Assembly (NCBI GenBank): GCA_038223055.1
Contig: JBBRHF010000036.1
Coordinates: 1 to 26,317 of the forward strand
Source of the DNA: JBBRHF01 sp038223055
Lineage (GTDB): Bacteria; Actinomycetota; Actinomycetes; JACCUZ01
Length of the DNA stretch: 26,317 nt
Direction: 5' to 3'
Shown one piece after another: positions 1 through 7,062 of the stretch; the stretch's first letter is position 1, and each line of letters starts with the position of its first letter. The position numbers and the translations under genes are program-made. Under the pieces are notes generated by a model. That model was not told the DNA's origin. It saw only the letters and a program-made list of their open reading frames with translations, and ran no database searches.

Positions 1-141
1 GAGAGTCGGATCCGGGACACCGACATGGCCCAGGAGATGGTGCAGTTCACTCGCAGCCAGATCCTGTCCCAGGCCGGCACCGCGATGCTGGCTCAGGCCA
101 ACCAGGGCTCGCAGGGCGTCCTGCAGCTGCTGCGCGGCTGA
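1..141 (+). CDS. fliC: Flagellin, C-terminal fragment (partial at left edge)
   Basis: The frame open from base 1 encodes 46 residues and ends at TGA 139-141. It shows the typical flagellin C-terminal D0/D1 helix: a D-T-D-M-A-Q-E-M stretch, then a QILSQAG-type segment and an A-M-L-A-Q-A-N-Q motif, finishing in the usual short LQLLRG-like tail. In the family this helix packs inside the filament core and carries the export and chaperone (FliS) recognition surface. The start and the variable outer domain lie outside the window. It sits immediately upstream of fliD and fliS, its cap and chaperone partners, which supports the call. A strong hairpin follows 44 bases after the stop, so fliC is probably the end of its own transcript. 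Confidence 0.93.
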   Translation, partial: ESRIRDTDMAQEMVQFTRSQILSQAGTAMLAQANQGSQGVLQLLRG

Positions 142-184
142 TAGGCACAGATAGGCCCAGCAAGACCAGAACGACCACGTAATC

Positions 185-217
185 GGTCCCGGGGGGCGGC
201 GCCCCGCCCCCCGGACC
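185..217 (+). terminator. Strong GC hairpin after fliC
   Basis: Bases 185-199 and 204-217 pair into a 14-bp stem (GGTCC, one bulged C, then GGGGGGCGG against CCGCCCCCC-GGACC) with the four-base loop CGCC. There is no T-tract, as is common for actinobacterial terminators. It lies between the fliC stop and the fliD start, so it probably ends the abundant flagellin mRNA or lowers read-through into fliD. It could also protect the 3' end of fliC mRNA. Confidence 0.75.
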
Positions 218-259
218 CGTGCTTCACTCCAGTTTCGTCAGTCAGCAAGGAGGGTTCTC

Positions 260-1606
260 ATGGCCGGCTTCTCGGTCGACGGCATCGTCAGCGGGCTGGA
301 TACGACCTCGCTCATCAATTCGCTCATGCAGGCGGAAGCTGCGCCGCAGACCGCCTTGAAAGACAAGGTCAGCACCGCCCAGACGGTCATCTCGGCCTAC
401 CAGAGCGTGAACGCGAAGTACGCGACGCTGCAGACCTCCGCCGAGTCCCTGGGAAAGGCGCAGACGTGGACGGCTGTCGCTGCCACCAGTTCGGACGCTT
501 CCGTCAGCGTCAGCGCTGACTCGACTGCGTTCGCAGGCTCGCTGTCCTTCCGAGTGACGTCCACCGCCGTCGGTCAAATCTCCGTGTCGAACGCCGTTGC
601 CCTGAACGACCCGACGACCTTCACCGGCTACCCCATCGACATCCGCGACGCCAACAGCACGGTCGTCGGCTCGATTACTCCGGCAAGCGGCTCCCTCTCG
701 GACGTGGTGAGCGCCATCAACGGCGCGTCGGCCGCCACGGGAGTCAGGGCCGTTGCCGTCCAGGTGGCGCCCGGGTCCTACCGCCTGCAACTGAGCTCGA
801 CCAAGGTGGGGGCTCAGAGCGCATTTTCGTTGAGTGCCGGCTTCGCCGCCTCGGCGGGCATCGCCGGCCCACTGCAGGCCGCGACTGACGCGGTGGTGCA
901 CATCGGCCCTGCGGGTGGCGGCTACGACGTCACATCAAGCGCCAACACCTTCACCGGTGTGCTTCCAGGGGTGACGTTCACCGTCGCCAAGAAGGATGTG
1001 GACGTCACCATCTCCACAGCACAGGACCCCAAGGCCCTTGCCGACAAGGTCCAGGCATTCGTCGACGCGAGTAACGCGTCACTTGCCGAGATCACCAAGC
1101 AGACGGCCTACGATCCGGTAAAGAAAAAGGGTGGTTCTCTGCTCAGCGACTCAACGGTCCGTCAGCTGGCTTCGGCCACGCTCAGCAACGTCGCCCTGGT
1201 GGTCGACCTACCAGGGCCACCTGCGACGTCGGCGTCCCCCATGGTCGCCGGCCTCCAGACTGACCGCTTCGGCAAGCTGACCTTCGACCGAGACAAGTTC
1301 CTCGCGCTTCAGGCGACCGACCCCGGCCAGGCGCAAGGAATCGTGCAGGGCGTCGCCACTCGGGTCGCCGCGGTCGCCAAGGGCGCGACCGACAAGACCA
1401 ACGGCACGCTCACGGTTGCCGTCCAGGGCCGAAACGATTTGGTCAAGGACATGACCACGCGCATTGAGGACTGGAACGACCGGCTCGTGATCCGCAAGGC
1501 GGCCCTGGCGCGACAGTTCAGCGCCATGGAGGTCGCCCTGTCGGGCATGAAGTCGCAGTCGTCCTGGCTAGCCAGCCAGATCGCCAGCCTCCCCACCAGC
1601 GGCTGA
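260..1606 (+). CDS. fliD: Flagellar filament cap protein FliD
   Basis: This 448-residue protein matches FliD (HAP2), the pentameric cap at the filament tip under which flagellin subunits fold and insert. The N-terminal FliD_N region (about residues 5-105) starts with the family pattern GIVSGLDTTSLINSLMQAE. The middle is Ser/Thr/Ala-rich and probably surface exposed. The C-terminal half (about 215-440) has the FliD_C pattern, including an FVDASNASLAEI segment and a final coiled region with LVIRKAALARQFSAME. No signal peptide is present, as expected for a type III-exported protein. The start is well supported by the ribosome-binding site AAGGAGG at 246-252, eight bases before ATG. It lies between fliC and fliS, the common order. 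No sigma-28-like site is visible before it, so it may depend on read-through past the hairpin or on an unrecognised promoter. Confidence 0.95.
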   Translation: MAGFSVDGIVSGLDTTSLINSLMQAEAAPQTALKDKVSTAQTVISAYQSVNAKYATLQTSAESLGKAQTWTAVAATSSDASVSVSADSTAFAGSLSFRVTSTAVGQISVSNAVALNDPTTFTGYPIDIRDANSTVVGSITPASGSLSDVVSAINGASAATGVRAVAVQVAPGSYRLQLSSTKVGAQSAFSLSAGFAASAGIAGPLQAATDAVVHIGPAGGGYDVTSSANTFTGVLPGVTFTVAKKDVDVTISTAQDPKALADKVQAFVDASNASLAEITKQTAYDPVKKKGGSLLSDSTVRQLASATLSNVALVVDLPGPPATSASPMVAGLQTDRFGKLTFDRDKFLALQATDPGQAQGIVQGVATRVAAVAKGATDKTNGTLTVAVQGRNDLVKDMTTRIEDWNDRLVIRKAALARQFSAMEVALSGMKSQSSWLASQIASLPTSG

Positions 1607-1654
1607 CGCCCACTCTCCCCGCCCACCCAAAACCCCCAACCACGGAGACACCTG

Positions 1655-2074
1655 ATGAGCCCAGCGTCGTACGCCGCCCAGCGCGCGCGTTTCCTCGCCA
1701 ACAGCGTCGCCACGGCCTCGCCGGCGCGGCTGCTCACGATGCTCTATGACCGGCTGGTGCTCGACCTGGCCCGCGCCGAGGAAGCCCAGCGCGCCAACCA
1801 GCGGATCGCCGCAAGCGCCCAGCTGATCCACGCCCAGGAGATCGTCCTCGAGCTGACCAGCAGCCTGGTTGTTGACGCCTGGGACGGCGGGCCGGGACTG
1901 CTGAACCTCTACACGTTCTTGCACTCCGAGCTGGTGCGGGCCAACATCTCCGGCGATGCCGACAAGACCGCTGCCTGCCGGGCGATCGTCGAACCGCTCC
2001 GGGATGCCTGGCACGCCGCCGCGATTGAGCTCTCCGTCAACGCCGCCGTCGACGAGCCGGTCCGTGTGAGCTGA
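1655..2074 (+). CDS. fliS: Flagellin export chaperone FliS
   Basis: The 139-residue protein has the FliS signature near the N-terminus, SPARLLTMLYDRLVLDLARAE (residues about 24-44), followed by helices typical of the four-helix FliS bundle. FliS binds the disordered C-terminal D0 region of flagellin in the cytoplasm, prevents premature polymerisation and delivers it to the export gate (FlhA). Length is close to the usual 125-140. ATG 1655 is preceded by GGAG at 1644-1647. The stop TGA shares its A with the ATG of the next ORF (TGATG), so translation of the two is probably coupled. The helix after residue 55 (QLIHAQEIVLELTSSL) and the LYTFLHSELVRANI segment also match the family. Confidence 0.95.
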   Translation: MSPASYAAQRARFLANSVATASPARLLTMLYDRLVLDLARAEEAQRANQRIAASAQLIHAQEIVLELTSSLVVDAWDGGPGLLNLYTFLHSELVRANISGDADKTAACRAIVEPLRDAWHAAAIELSVNAAVDEPVRVS

Positions 2075-2442
2075 TGAGCACCATGACCGCGGTCCGCAAG
2101 CAGCCTGAGGCTGACTGGCACGCGGAATGGGTCAGCGCCCTCGCCACCCTCGAGCTCGACGTCGCCGGAGCCGAGCGCCTGCTCGGCGAGGGCCGCGCCG
2201 CCGCAGGCGCCGTCGACGCGCCAGTGCAGATCGCCGTCGGCTGGACCCCGCCGCGGATCGGCGGACCCCTGCCGGTGAGTCTGCGCGGGCGCGCGGAGGC
2301 CATCCTCGCCCGCCAGCTGCGCGTGTCGGAGGACCTCGGGCGCGCCATCGGCAGCAACCGCCGCGAGCGCGCGCTGGCCCGCCGGATGGACTTCGGCGCC
2401 GCCGACCGCTCCCGGCCGGCCTTCGTCGACAGCGAGTTCTGA
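2074..2442 (+). CDS. Small unknown protein in the FliT position
   Basis: A 122-residue acidic/basic mixed protein with no domain I recognise. It is translationally coupled to fliS by a one-base overlap and is the last gene before a putative sigma-28-type promoter. The sequence predicts a helix from about residue 12 to 48, a Pro-rich turn (TPPRIGGPLP, about 58-67), a second long helix with LRGRAEAILARQLRVSEDLGRAI (about 70-92), and a charged tail. In many bacteria the gene after fliS is fliT, a small helical chaperone for FliD, and FlgN-like chaperones have similar size. That function is suggested only by position, size and predicted helicity. No motif proves it. Codon use is as GC-rich at third positions as its neighbours, so it looks like a genuine resident gene. 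Confidence 0.75.
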   Translation: MSTMTAVRKQPEADWHAEWVSALATLELDVAGAERLLGEGRAAAGAVDAPVQIAVGWTPPRIGGPLPVSLRGRAEAILARQLRVSEDLGRAIGSNRRERALARRMDFGAADRSRPAFVDSEF

Positions 2443-2458
2443 ACGAGTTCGACGAAAC

Positions 2459-2488
2459 GCTCAAGACCGCAGTTCCTGCGGCCGAAAC
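2459..2488 (+). promoter_or_regulatory. Putative sigma-28 (FliA/WhiG-type) promoter for the flgB operon
   Basis: A -35-like CTCAA (TCAA at 2461-2464), a 16-base spacer, and a -10-like GCCGAAAC at 2481-2488. The known sigma-28 consensus is close to TAAA - N15-16 - GCCGATAA. The same CTCAA - N16 - GCCGA layout recurs before fliM and flhA. Transcription would start near 2495, giving a leader of about 70 bases before the flgB GTG. The spacer holds a perfect inverted repeat CCGCAG-TTC-CTGCGG at 2467-2481, which could bind a regulator or act as a short upstream terminator. Confidence 0.6.
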
Positions 2489-2565
2489 ACCATATGAGCC
2501 AGGACGGCTCGTACGTGCCACGGATCGGCATCCCTTTCGGCCTACCAGCCTCAGGAGCTCGACCC

Positions 2566-2910
2566 GTGTTCAACGACACCGCGATGCTCGCCATCCGAAG
2601 CTCCCTCTCGGGGCTCGCGGCGCGCCAGCGGACCATCGCCGACAACGTCGCCAACATCAACACCCCCCACTTCCTCGCCGGCCGCGTGCAGTTCGAGTCC
2701 GCTCTCAAGAGCGCGGTCGAGAGCGGCGGCCCCCCCGTCACCACGCCGACCGTCGCCCGATCCCTCGAGCCCACCCGCGAGGACGGCAACAACGTCAACC
2801 TGGACACCGAGACGCTGCTCAACGTTGACACCGGCCTGCGCTACCAGTTGATGCTGCGCGCCGCTGACAGCGAGTTCTCCCTGCTGCGCTCGTCCATGCG
2901 GACCTCCTGA
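2566..2910 (+). CDS. flgB: Flagellar proximal rod protein FlgB
   Basis: From GTG 2566 the protein is 114 residues, beginning MFNDTAML and carrying the rod-protein N-terminal pattern LSGLAARQRTIADNVANINTPHFLA (residues about 12-36). The C-terminal helix (NVDTGLRYQLMLRAADSEFSLLRSSM) also matches FlgB. FlgB forms part of the proximal rod above the MS ring with FlgC and FliE. An in-frame ATG at 2494 would add 24 residues, but it has no ribosome-binding site and would lie almost on the predicted transcription start. GTG 2566 has AGGAG at 2553-2557 with ideal spacing, and begins where family members begin. The stop overlaps flgC by one base. FlgB is usually the first gene of this rod/basal-body block, which fits a promoter just upstream. 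Confidence 0.93.
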   Translation: MFNDTAMLAIRSSLSGLAARQRTIADNVANINTPHFLAGRVQFESALKSAVESGGPPVTTPTVARSLEPTREDGNNVNLDTETLLNVDTGLRYQLMLRAADSEFSLLRSSMRTS

Positions 2911-3320
2911 TGACCACCCCGCTCTTCGGCAGCTTCGGGATCGCCGCCTCCGGCGTCACCACCTATCGCAAGTGGCTCGACGCGGTCTCGGACAACATCG
3001 CCAACATCAACGACGCCACCAGCACCAGCAGCCAGGCCTTCAAGGCCAAGTACGTCGTCGCGCAGGCCGTCAACTACGGCAGCGGCGACGGCGGCGTGCA
3101 GGTCGGCGGCATCGTGGAGGGCAGCGGCGCAGGCCGGATCGTCTACGAGCCCACCAACCCGCTGGCCGACAAGGACGGCAACGTCCGTTACCCCGACATC
3201 GACCTCGGCTCGCAGATGGCCCAGTTGATGATGGCCCAGCGCGGCTACCAGGCCAACCTCGCGGTCGTGGACCGCGCCAAGGACGCCTACCAGGCAGCGA
3301 TCCAGGTAGGCAGAGGCTGA
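2910..3320 (+). CDS. flgC: Flagellar proximal rod protein FlgC
   Basis: A 136-residue FlgC, the usual length. It has the N-terminal axial-protein motif (FGIAASGVTTYRKWLDAVSDNIANIND, residues about 9-35), the central NPLADKDGNVRYPDIDL segment characteristic of FlgC (about 86-103), and the C-terminal helix MMAQRGYQANLAVVDRAKDAYQAAI shared by rod, hook and HAP proteins. The product is exported by the type III gate and polymerises with FlgB in the proximal rod. ATG 2910 shares a base with the flgB stop, and its own stop shares a base with fliE, so flgB-flgC-fliE should be translated as a coupled set. Confidence 0.96.
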   Translation: MTTPLFGSFGIAASGVTTYRKWLDAVSDNIANINDATSTSSQAFKAKYVVAQAVNYGSGDGGVQVGGIVEGSGAGRIVYEPTNPLADKDGNVRYPDIDLGSQMAQLMMAQRGYQANLAVVDRAKDAYQAAIQVGRG

Positions 3321-3649
3321 TGCCCATCTCCGGGATCTCCGCCATGAGCGCGTCCATCGCCCCGATCGCGCCCATCATCCGGCCGGCCATGCCCACCACG
3401 GACGCCACCGCGGCCGTCGGCGGGGCGGGCCAGTCGTTCGCCACGATGCTCACCAAGGGCCTCGACAACGTCCAGCAGATGCAGACCAAGGCCGACGGGA
3501 TGGCCGTGCAGGCCGCCACCGGCAGCCTGCAGGACGTCCACGACTACACCATCGCCGCCACCCAGGCCCAGCTAGCCACCGAGCTGACCGTCGCCGTCCG
3601 CAACAAAGCGGTCGAGGCGTTCAGCGAGATCATGCGGATGCAGATCTGA
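3320..3649 (+). CDS. fliE: MS ring-rod junction protein FliE
   Basis: This 109-residue protein starts at ATG 3320 (overlapping the flgC stop by one base) and ends at 3649. The FliE pattern is clear in the second half: SFATMLTKGLDNVQQMQTKADGMAVQAATG followed by LQDVHDYTIAATQAQLATELTVAVRNKAVEAFSEIMRMQI, where the V-H-D motif and the final EIMRMQ(I) are family hallmarks. FliE is the first exported rod substrate and connects the MS ring to the rod. The N-terminal 40 residues are Ala/Pro/Ile-rich and weakly conserved, as usual. Its stop overlaps the ATG of fliF by one base. Confidence 0.95.
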   Translation: MPISGISAMSASIAPIAPIIRPAMPTTDATAAVGGAGQSFATMLTKGLDNVQQMQTKADGMAVQAATGSLQDVHDYTIAATQAQLATELTVAVRNKAVEAFSEIMRMQI

Positions 3650-5283
3650 TGCGAAACACCATGTCCGGCAACTTCACCAAGGGGATGCGCAGCTTCGGGG
3701 CGTTCACCGTCGGCCAGAAGGTCGTGACCGTTCTCGCGGTCATCGGCCTGATCGCCGGCGGCGTGTTCTTCAGCAGCTGGGCCACCAAACCGACGTACGC
3801 CCCGCTGTTCACCAACCTCGCCCCCAAGGACGCCAGCGCGATCGTCGACCAGCTGAACTCGGCCGGTACGACGTACAAGCTGACCGACGGCGGCGCGACG
3901 ATCATGGTGCCGCAGCAGCAGGTCTACGACACCCGACTCGCGATGAGCGGCAAGGGGCTCACGCCCAGCTCGGACACCGCCGGGTGGGGCCTGCTGGACA
4001 AGCAGGGCGTCACCGCGTCGAAGTTCCAGCAGGAGGTGGCCTACCGCCGCGCCCTCGAGGGCGAGCTCAGCAAGACCGTCGAGGGCATCGACGGGGTCAA
4101 CGCCGCCGTCGTGCACCTCGCGATCCCCACCAAGGACGTCTTCGCCAAGACCGCCGACAAGCCCAAGGCGTCGGTGCTGGTGGACACCGCCAGCGGCAAG
4201 ACCCTGACCTCGGCCCAGGTGCAGGCGATCGTGAACCTCATCTCCTCCAGCGTCGATGGCATGGACGCCTCCAGCGTCACCGTCGCCGACTCCAGCGGCC
4301 AGGTGCTCTCCGCCTCCGCCGACGGATCGGCCGGCGCCACTGCCGACAGCCGCTCGACCCAGACCCACGACTACGAGACGAGGGTCGCCGGGTCGTTGCA
4401 GGAGATGATCGACCGGGTCGTCGGGTCCGGGCACTCCGAGGTGCGGCTCACCGCCGACCTCGACTACGACCAGACCAGCACCACCACCGAGAAGTACTTC
4501 GACACGGTCAAGAAGCCGCTCGTCTCCTCCAGCACGAAGGAGACCTACACCGGCAACGGCGCCGGCACCGGCGGCGCCCTCGGCGGCTCGGGGGTGCTCG
4601 GGCCGGACAACATCTCGGTGCCCGCAGGCGCTGCGGCGGGCGGGGCCGGGAACTACCTCAAGACCACCGGAACCAACAACAACACGCTGGACCGGGTGGT
4701 CGAGGAGCGCAAGTCGGCACCCGGCGCGGTCCGCAAGCTCAACGTGGCCGTGCTGCTGGACACCCGCACCGCCGGCACCGTGAACCCCTCGCAGATCCAG
4801 GCGCTCGTCGCCTCCGCGGTCGGCCTGAACACCAAGCGCGGTGACACCGTCGTCGTGGACCGCCTGCCGTTCGACGCGCAGGCCGCCAAGACCGCGAAAG
4901 CCGAGCTGGCCGCCGCCAAGGCGGACAAGGCGAGCGCCACCAAGATGAGCCTGGCCAAGACCGGCGCCCTGGCGCTGCTGGTCCTGCTGGTCCTGCTCTA
5001 CGCCGTGCTCGCCGGCCGCAAGCGCCGCAAGCGTGGTGCCCTCAGCGGCGACGAGCGGATCCAGATCGAGGCACTGCAACGCTCGCTCGAGGCCCAGGCG
5101 GGCCGGTCCGCGATCGACTCGCCGACCGGGATGATGGCCATCGAGGCAGGCCCGACCGCCATGGCCGCCGAGCAGGCCAAGCTGGCCGCGGTCGCCCGGA
5201 CCGACATCGGTGACCTGGTCATGGCCCAACCCGAAGAAGTCGCTGAGCTGTTGCGCGGCTGGCTCGCGGACCGGAGAGGCTGA
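3649..5283 (+). CDS. fliF: Flagellar MS-ring protein FliF
   Basis: A 544-residue FliF, normal for the family. It has a cytoplasmic N-tail, a first membrane helix at about residues 25-45 (VVTVLAVIGLIAGGVFF), the YscJ/FliF ring-building domain (about 47-220, with PLFTNLAPKDASAIVDQLN and SAQVQAIVNLISSSVDGM), the FliF C domain (about 250-410), a Gly-rich loop (about 300-335), a second membrane helix at about 436-456 followed by the basic stop-transfer RKRRKRG, and a C-terminal FliG-binding tail (IGDLVMAQPEEVAELLRGWLADR, about 520-542). FliF forms the membrane ring that houses the export gate and carries FliG. ATG 3649 overlaps fliE, and the stop overlaps fliG. Confidence 0.97.
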   Translation: MRNTMSGNFTKGMRSFGAFTVGQKVVTVLAVIGLIAGGVFFSSWATKPTYAPLFTNLAPKDASAIVDQLNSAGTTYKLTDGGATIMVPQQQVYDTRLAMSGKGLTPSSDTAGWGLLDKQGVTASKFQQEVAYRRALEGELSKTVEGIDGVNAAVVHLAIPTKDVFAKTADKPKASVLVDTASGKTLTSAQVQAIVNLISSSVDGMDASSVTVADSSGQVLSASADGSAGATADSRSTQTHDYETRVAGSLQEMIDRVVGSGHSEVRLTADLDYDQTSTTTEKYFDTVKKPLVSSSTKETYTGNGAGTGGALGGSGVLGPDNISVPAGAAAGGAGNYLKTTGTNNNTLDRVVEERKSAPGAVRKLNVAVLLDTRTAGTVNPSQIQALVASAVGLNTKRGDTVVVDRLPFDAQAAKTAKAELAAAKADKASATKMSLAKTGALALLVLLVLLYAVLAGRKRRKRGALSGDERIQIEALQRSLEAQAGRSAIDSPTGMMAIEAGPTAMAAEQAKLAAVARTDIGDLVMAQPEEVAELLRGWLADRRG

Positions 5284-6329
5284 TGGCCCCCAAGATCGAT
5301 GCCAGGCCGGATCCGAGGCTCGAGGTCTCGGCACTTACGGGTGCCCAGAAGGCCGCCATCCTGCTCGTGCAGCTCGGCAAGGAGGCCTCGGCCAAGGTCC
5401 TCGCCGAGATGCGCGAGAGCGAGGTCGAGGCCGTCACCGCCGAGATCGTCCGACTGCAGGACATCGACGGCGACGTGGCCGACAAGGTCGTCACCGAGTT
5501 TCATCAGATCGCTGTCGCCCGCCGCTACGCCGGCCAGGGGGGCATGAGCTTCGCCAAGGAGATCCTCGAGTCCACCCTCGGCGGCGTCCGGGCCGCCGAC
5601 ATCCTCAACCGCATCTCGGCGTCGGTCATGCAGATCCCGTTCGAGTTCCTGCACCGCGCCGACCCGCGCCAGATCCTCTCGTTCCTGCAGGAGGAGCACC
5701 CGCAGACCATCGCGCTGGTGCTCGCGCACATGGCCGCCGACCAGGCCTCCATCGTGCTCGGCGGGCTGCCCCCGTCCCTGCAGGCCGACGTCGCGCACCG
5801 CATCGCCGTGATGGAGAGCACCTCGCCGGAGATCATCAAGTCGGTCGAGAGCAACCTCCGGCGCCGGCTCTCGTCGGTGCTCGCCCCGGCCGACCTGACC
5901 GAGATCGGCGGCATCACCCCACTCGTGGAGATCATCAACCGGGCCGACCGGGCCACCGAGCGGCTCATCCTCGAGGGCCTCGAGGGCCGCGACCCCAAGC
6001 TCGCAGCCGAGGTCCGCAGCCGGATGTTCATGTTCGAGGACATCGTGCAGCTCGACGACCGTGCCATCCAGCTCGTGTTGCGCCAGGTCGAGGCCAAGGA
6101 CCTCGCGCTCGCCCTCAAGGGCGTCCGCGAGGAAGTCCGCGCCAAGATCATCAAGAACCTCTCCGAGCGCGCCGGCGAGAACCTCACCGAGGAGATCGAG
6201 TTGCTCGGGCCGCAGCGCCTCAGCACGGTCGAGGAGGCCCAGGCCAAGGTGGTCAATGCCATCCGGGTGCTCGAGGAGTCCGGCGAGGTCGCCATCCGGC
6301 GGGGAAACGACGACGACTATGTCGACTAG
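5283..6329 (+). CDS. fliG: Flagellar motor switch protein FliG
   Basis: A 348-residue FliG, the rotor protein that meets the stator. The N-domain (about 17-110, ALTGAQKAAILLVQLG) binds FliF. The middle domain has the EHPQT motif (138-142) that binds FliM. The C-domain has MFMFEDI (248-254) and the torque helix. By alignment in memory to E. coli, the torque charges appear kept: K279, R296, E303 and E304 (Asp-Asp in E. coli), R312. So a standard electrostatic rotor-stator interface is expected. ATG 5283 overlaps the fliF stop. The 3' end overlaps the fliH start by 11 bases. Confidence 0.97.
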   Translation: MAPKIDARPDPRLEVSALTGAQKAAILLVQLGKEASAKVLAEMRESEVEAVTAEIVRLQDIDGDVADKVVTEFHQIAVARRYAGQGGMSFAKEILESTLGGVRAADILNRISASVMQIPFEFLHRADPRQILSFLQEEHPQTIALVLAHMAADQASIVLGGLPPSLQADVAHRIAVMESTSPEIIKSVESNLRRRLSSVLAPADLTEIGGITPLVEIINRADRATERLILEGLEGRDPKLAAEVRSRMFMFEDIVQLDDRAIQLVLRQVEAKDLALALKGVREEVRAKIIKNLSERAGENLTEEIELLGPQRLSTVEEAQAKVVNAIRVLEESGEVAIRRGNDDDYVD

Positions 6330-7062
6330 CGCGTTCGACGCGACCGAGTTCGGCCAGGTCCGCCTGCTGCGCGGCGCGACCGCGACCGACCGACCCCTCG
6401 CGCGGCTCGACGCCGAGCTCACGGTCAGCCGGTTCCAGCGCGGCGACCAGCAGGACGCTCGCTTTGCCGACCCGACCCTGGAACGGGCGTTCGAAGCCGC
6501 AGCAGCCCAGGTGCGCGCCTCTGCCCGGGCCGAAGGCTACGCCGTGGGCTGGGCCGAGGGCCTGCGCGCAGCGAACGACCGGCTAAGCGTCGAGGCTGCG
6601 CTGGCCGTTCGGGCGCGTGAGCAGGAGGAGGCGGAGCGCGCCATATCGCTGCGCAGTGCGCTGGCCGCTCTCGCGGCGGGCGCCACGTCGCTCGAGCAGC
6701 ACGCGGTCACGCCCGCGGCCGACCTGCGCGACGCTGTCCTGGCCGCCGCGCTCACCCTCGCGGAGATGCTGGTCGGCCGCGAGCTCGCGCTCGCCGACGC
6801 GCCCGGCCTGGACGCGCTGCGCCGCGCTCTCACCCTCACGGCTTCCGGCCGTCCGGTGACGGCCCGGCTGAACCCCGCCGACCTGCCCGCCGTCCAGGCG
6901 GCACTCGCCGCCCTGCCGGCCGGATCGCTGGGCCGCGAGGTCACCCTGGTCCCGGACTCGTCGGTCGAGCCGGCCGGCTGCATCGCCGAGTGTGACGCCA
7001 CCCGGGTCGACGCGCAGCTGTCGACTGCCCTGGCCCGGGTCCGCGAGGTGTTGCGGGCATGA
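6319..7062 (+). CDS. fliH: Flagellar export ATPase regulator FliH
   Basis: The 247-residue product from ATG 6319 (inside the fliG 3' end) has the layout of FliH, the stalk-like regulator that dimerises and tethers the FliI ATPase to the C ring. The N-terminal 60 residues are variable. The middle is a long Ala/Glu/Arg-rich helix (about 55-125) with the AEGYAVGWAEGLRAAND pattern that matches the Gly-containing FliH helix. The C-terminal domain (about 135-245) has VLAAALTLAEMLVGREL and a final VDSSVEPAGCIAECDATRVDAQLSTALARV, matching the FliH/YscL C-terminal domain (GGCIVE..GxIDA pattern). Position between fliG and fliI agrees. The stop overlaps fliI by four bases (ATGA). Confidence 0.9.
   Translation: MSTSAFDATEFGQVRLLRGATATDRPLARLDAELTVSRFQRGDQQDARFADPTLERAFEAAAAQVRASARAEGYAVGWAEGLRAANDRLSVEAALAVRAREQEEAERAISLRSALAALAAGATSLEQHAVTPAADLRDAVLAAALTLAEMLVGRELALADAPGLDALRRALTLTASGRPVTARLNPADLPAVQAALAALPAGSLGREVTLVPDSSVEPAGCIAECDATRVDAQLSTALARVREVLRA

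Noticed and set aside
142..259. Promoter for fliD in the fliC-fliD gap
   Set aside because: No CTCAA/GCCGA pair or convincing -35/-10 was found. Only the hairpin and the ribosome-binding site are clear.
2494..2565. ATG 2494 as flgB start
   Set aside because: No ribosome-binding site, not conserved, and almost on the predicted transcription start. GTG 2566 has AGGAG and matches family N-termini.
3544..5334. Long open frame on the minus strand opposite fliF (596 codons)
   Set aside because: Its sequence is low-complexity Gly/Ala/Arg/Leu, as expected from the reverse of a GC-rich gene. fliF on the plus strand has full family similarity.
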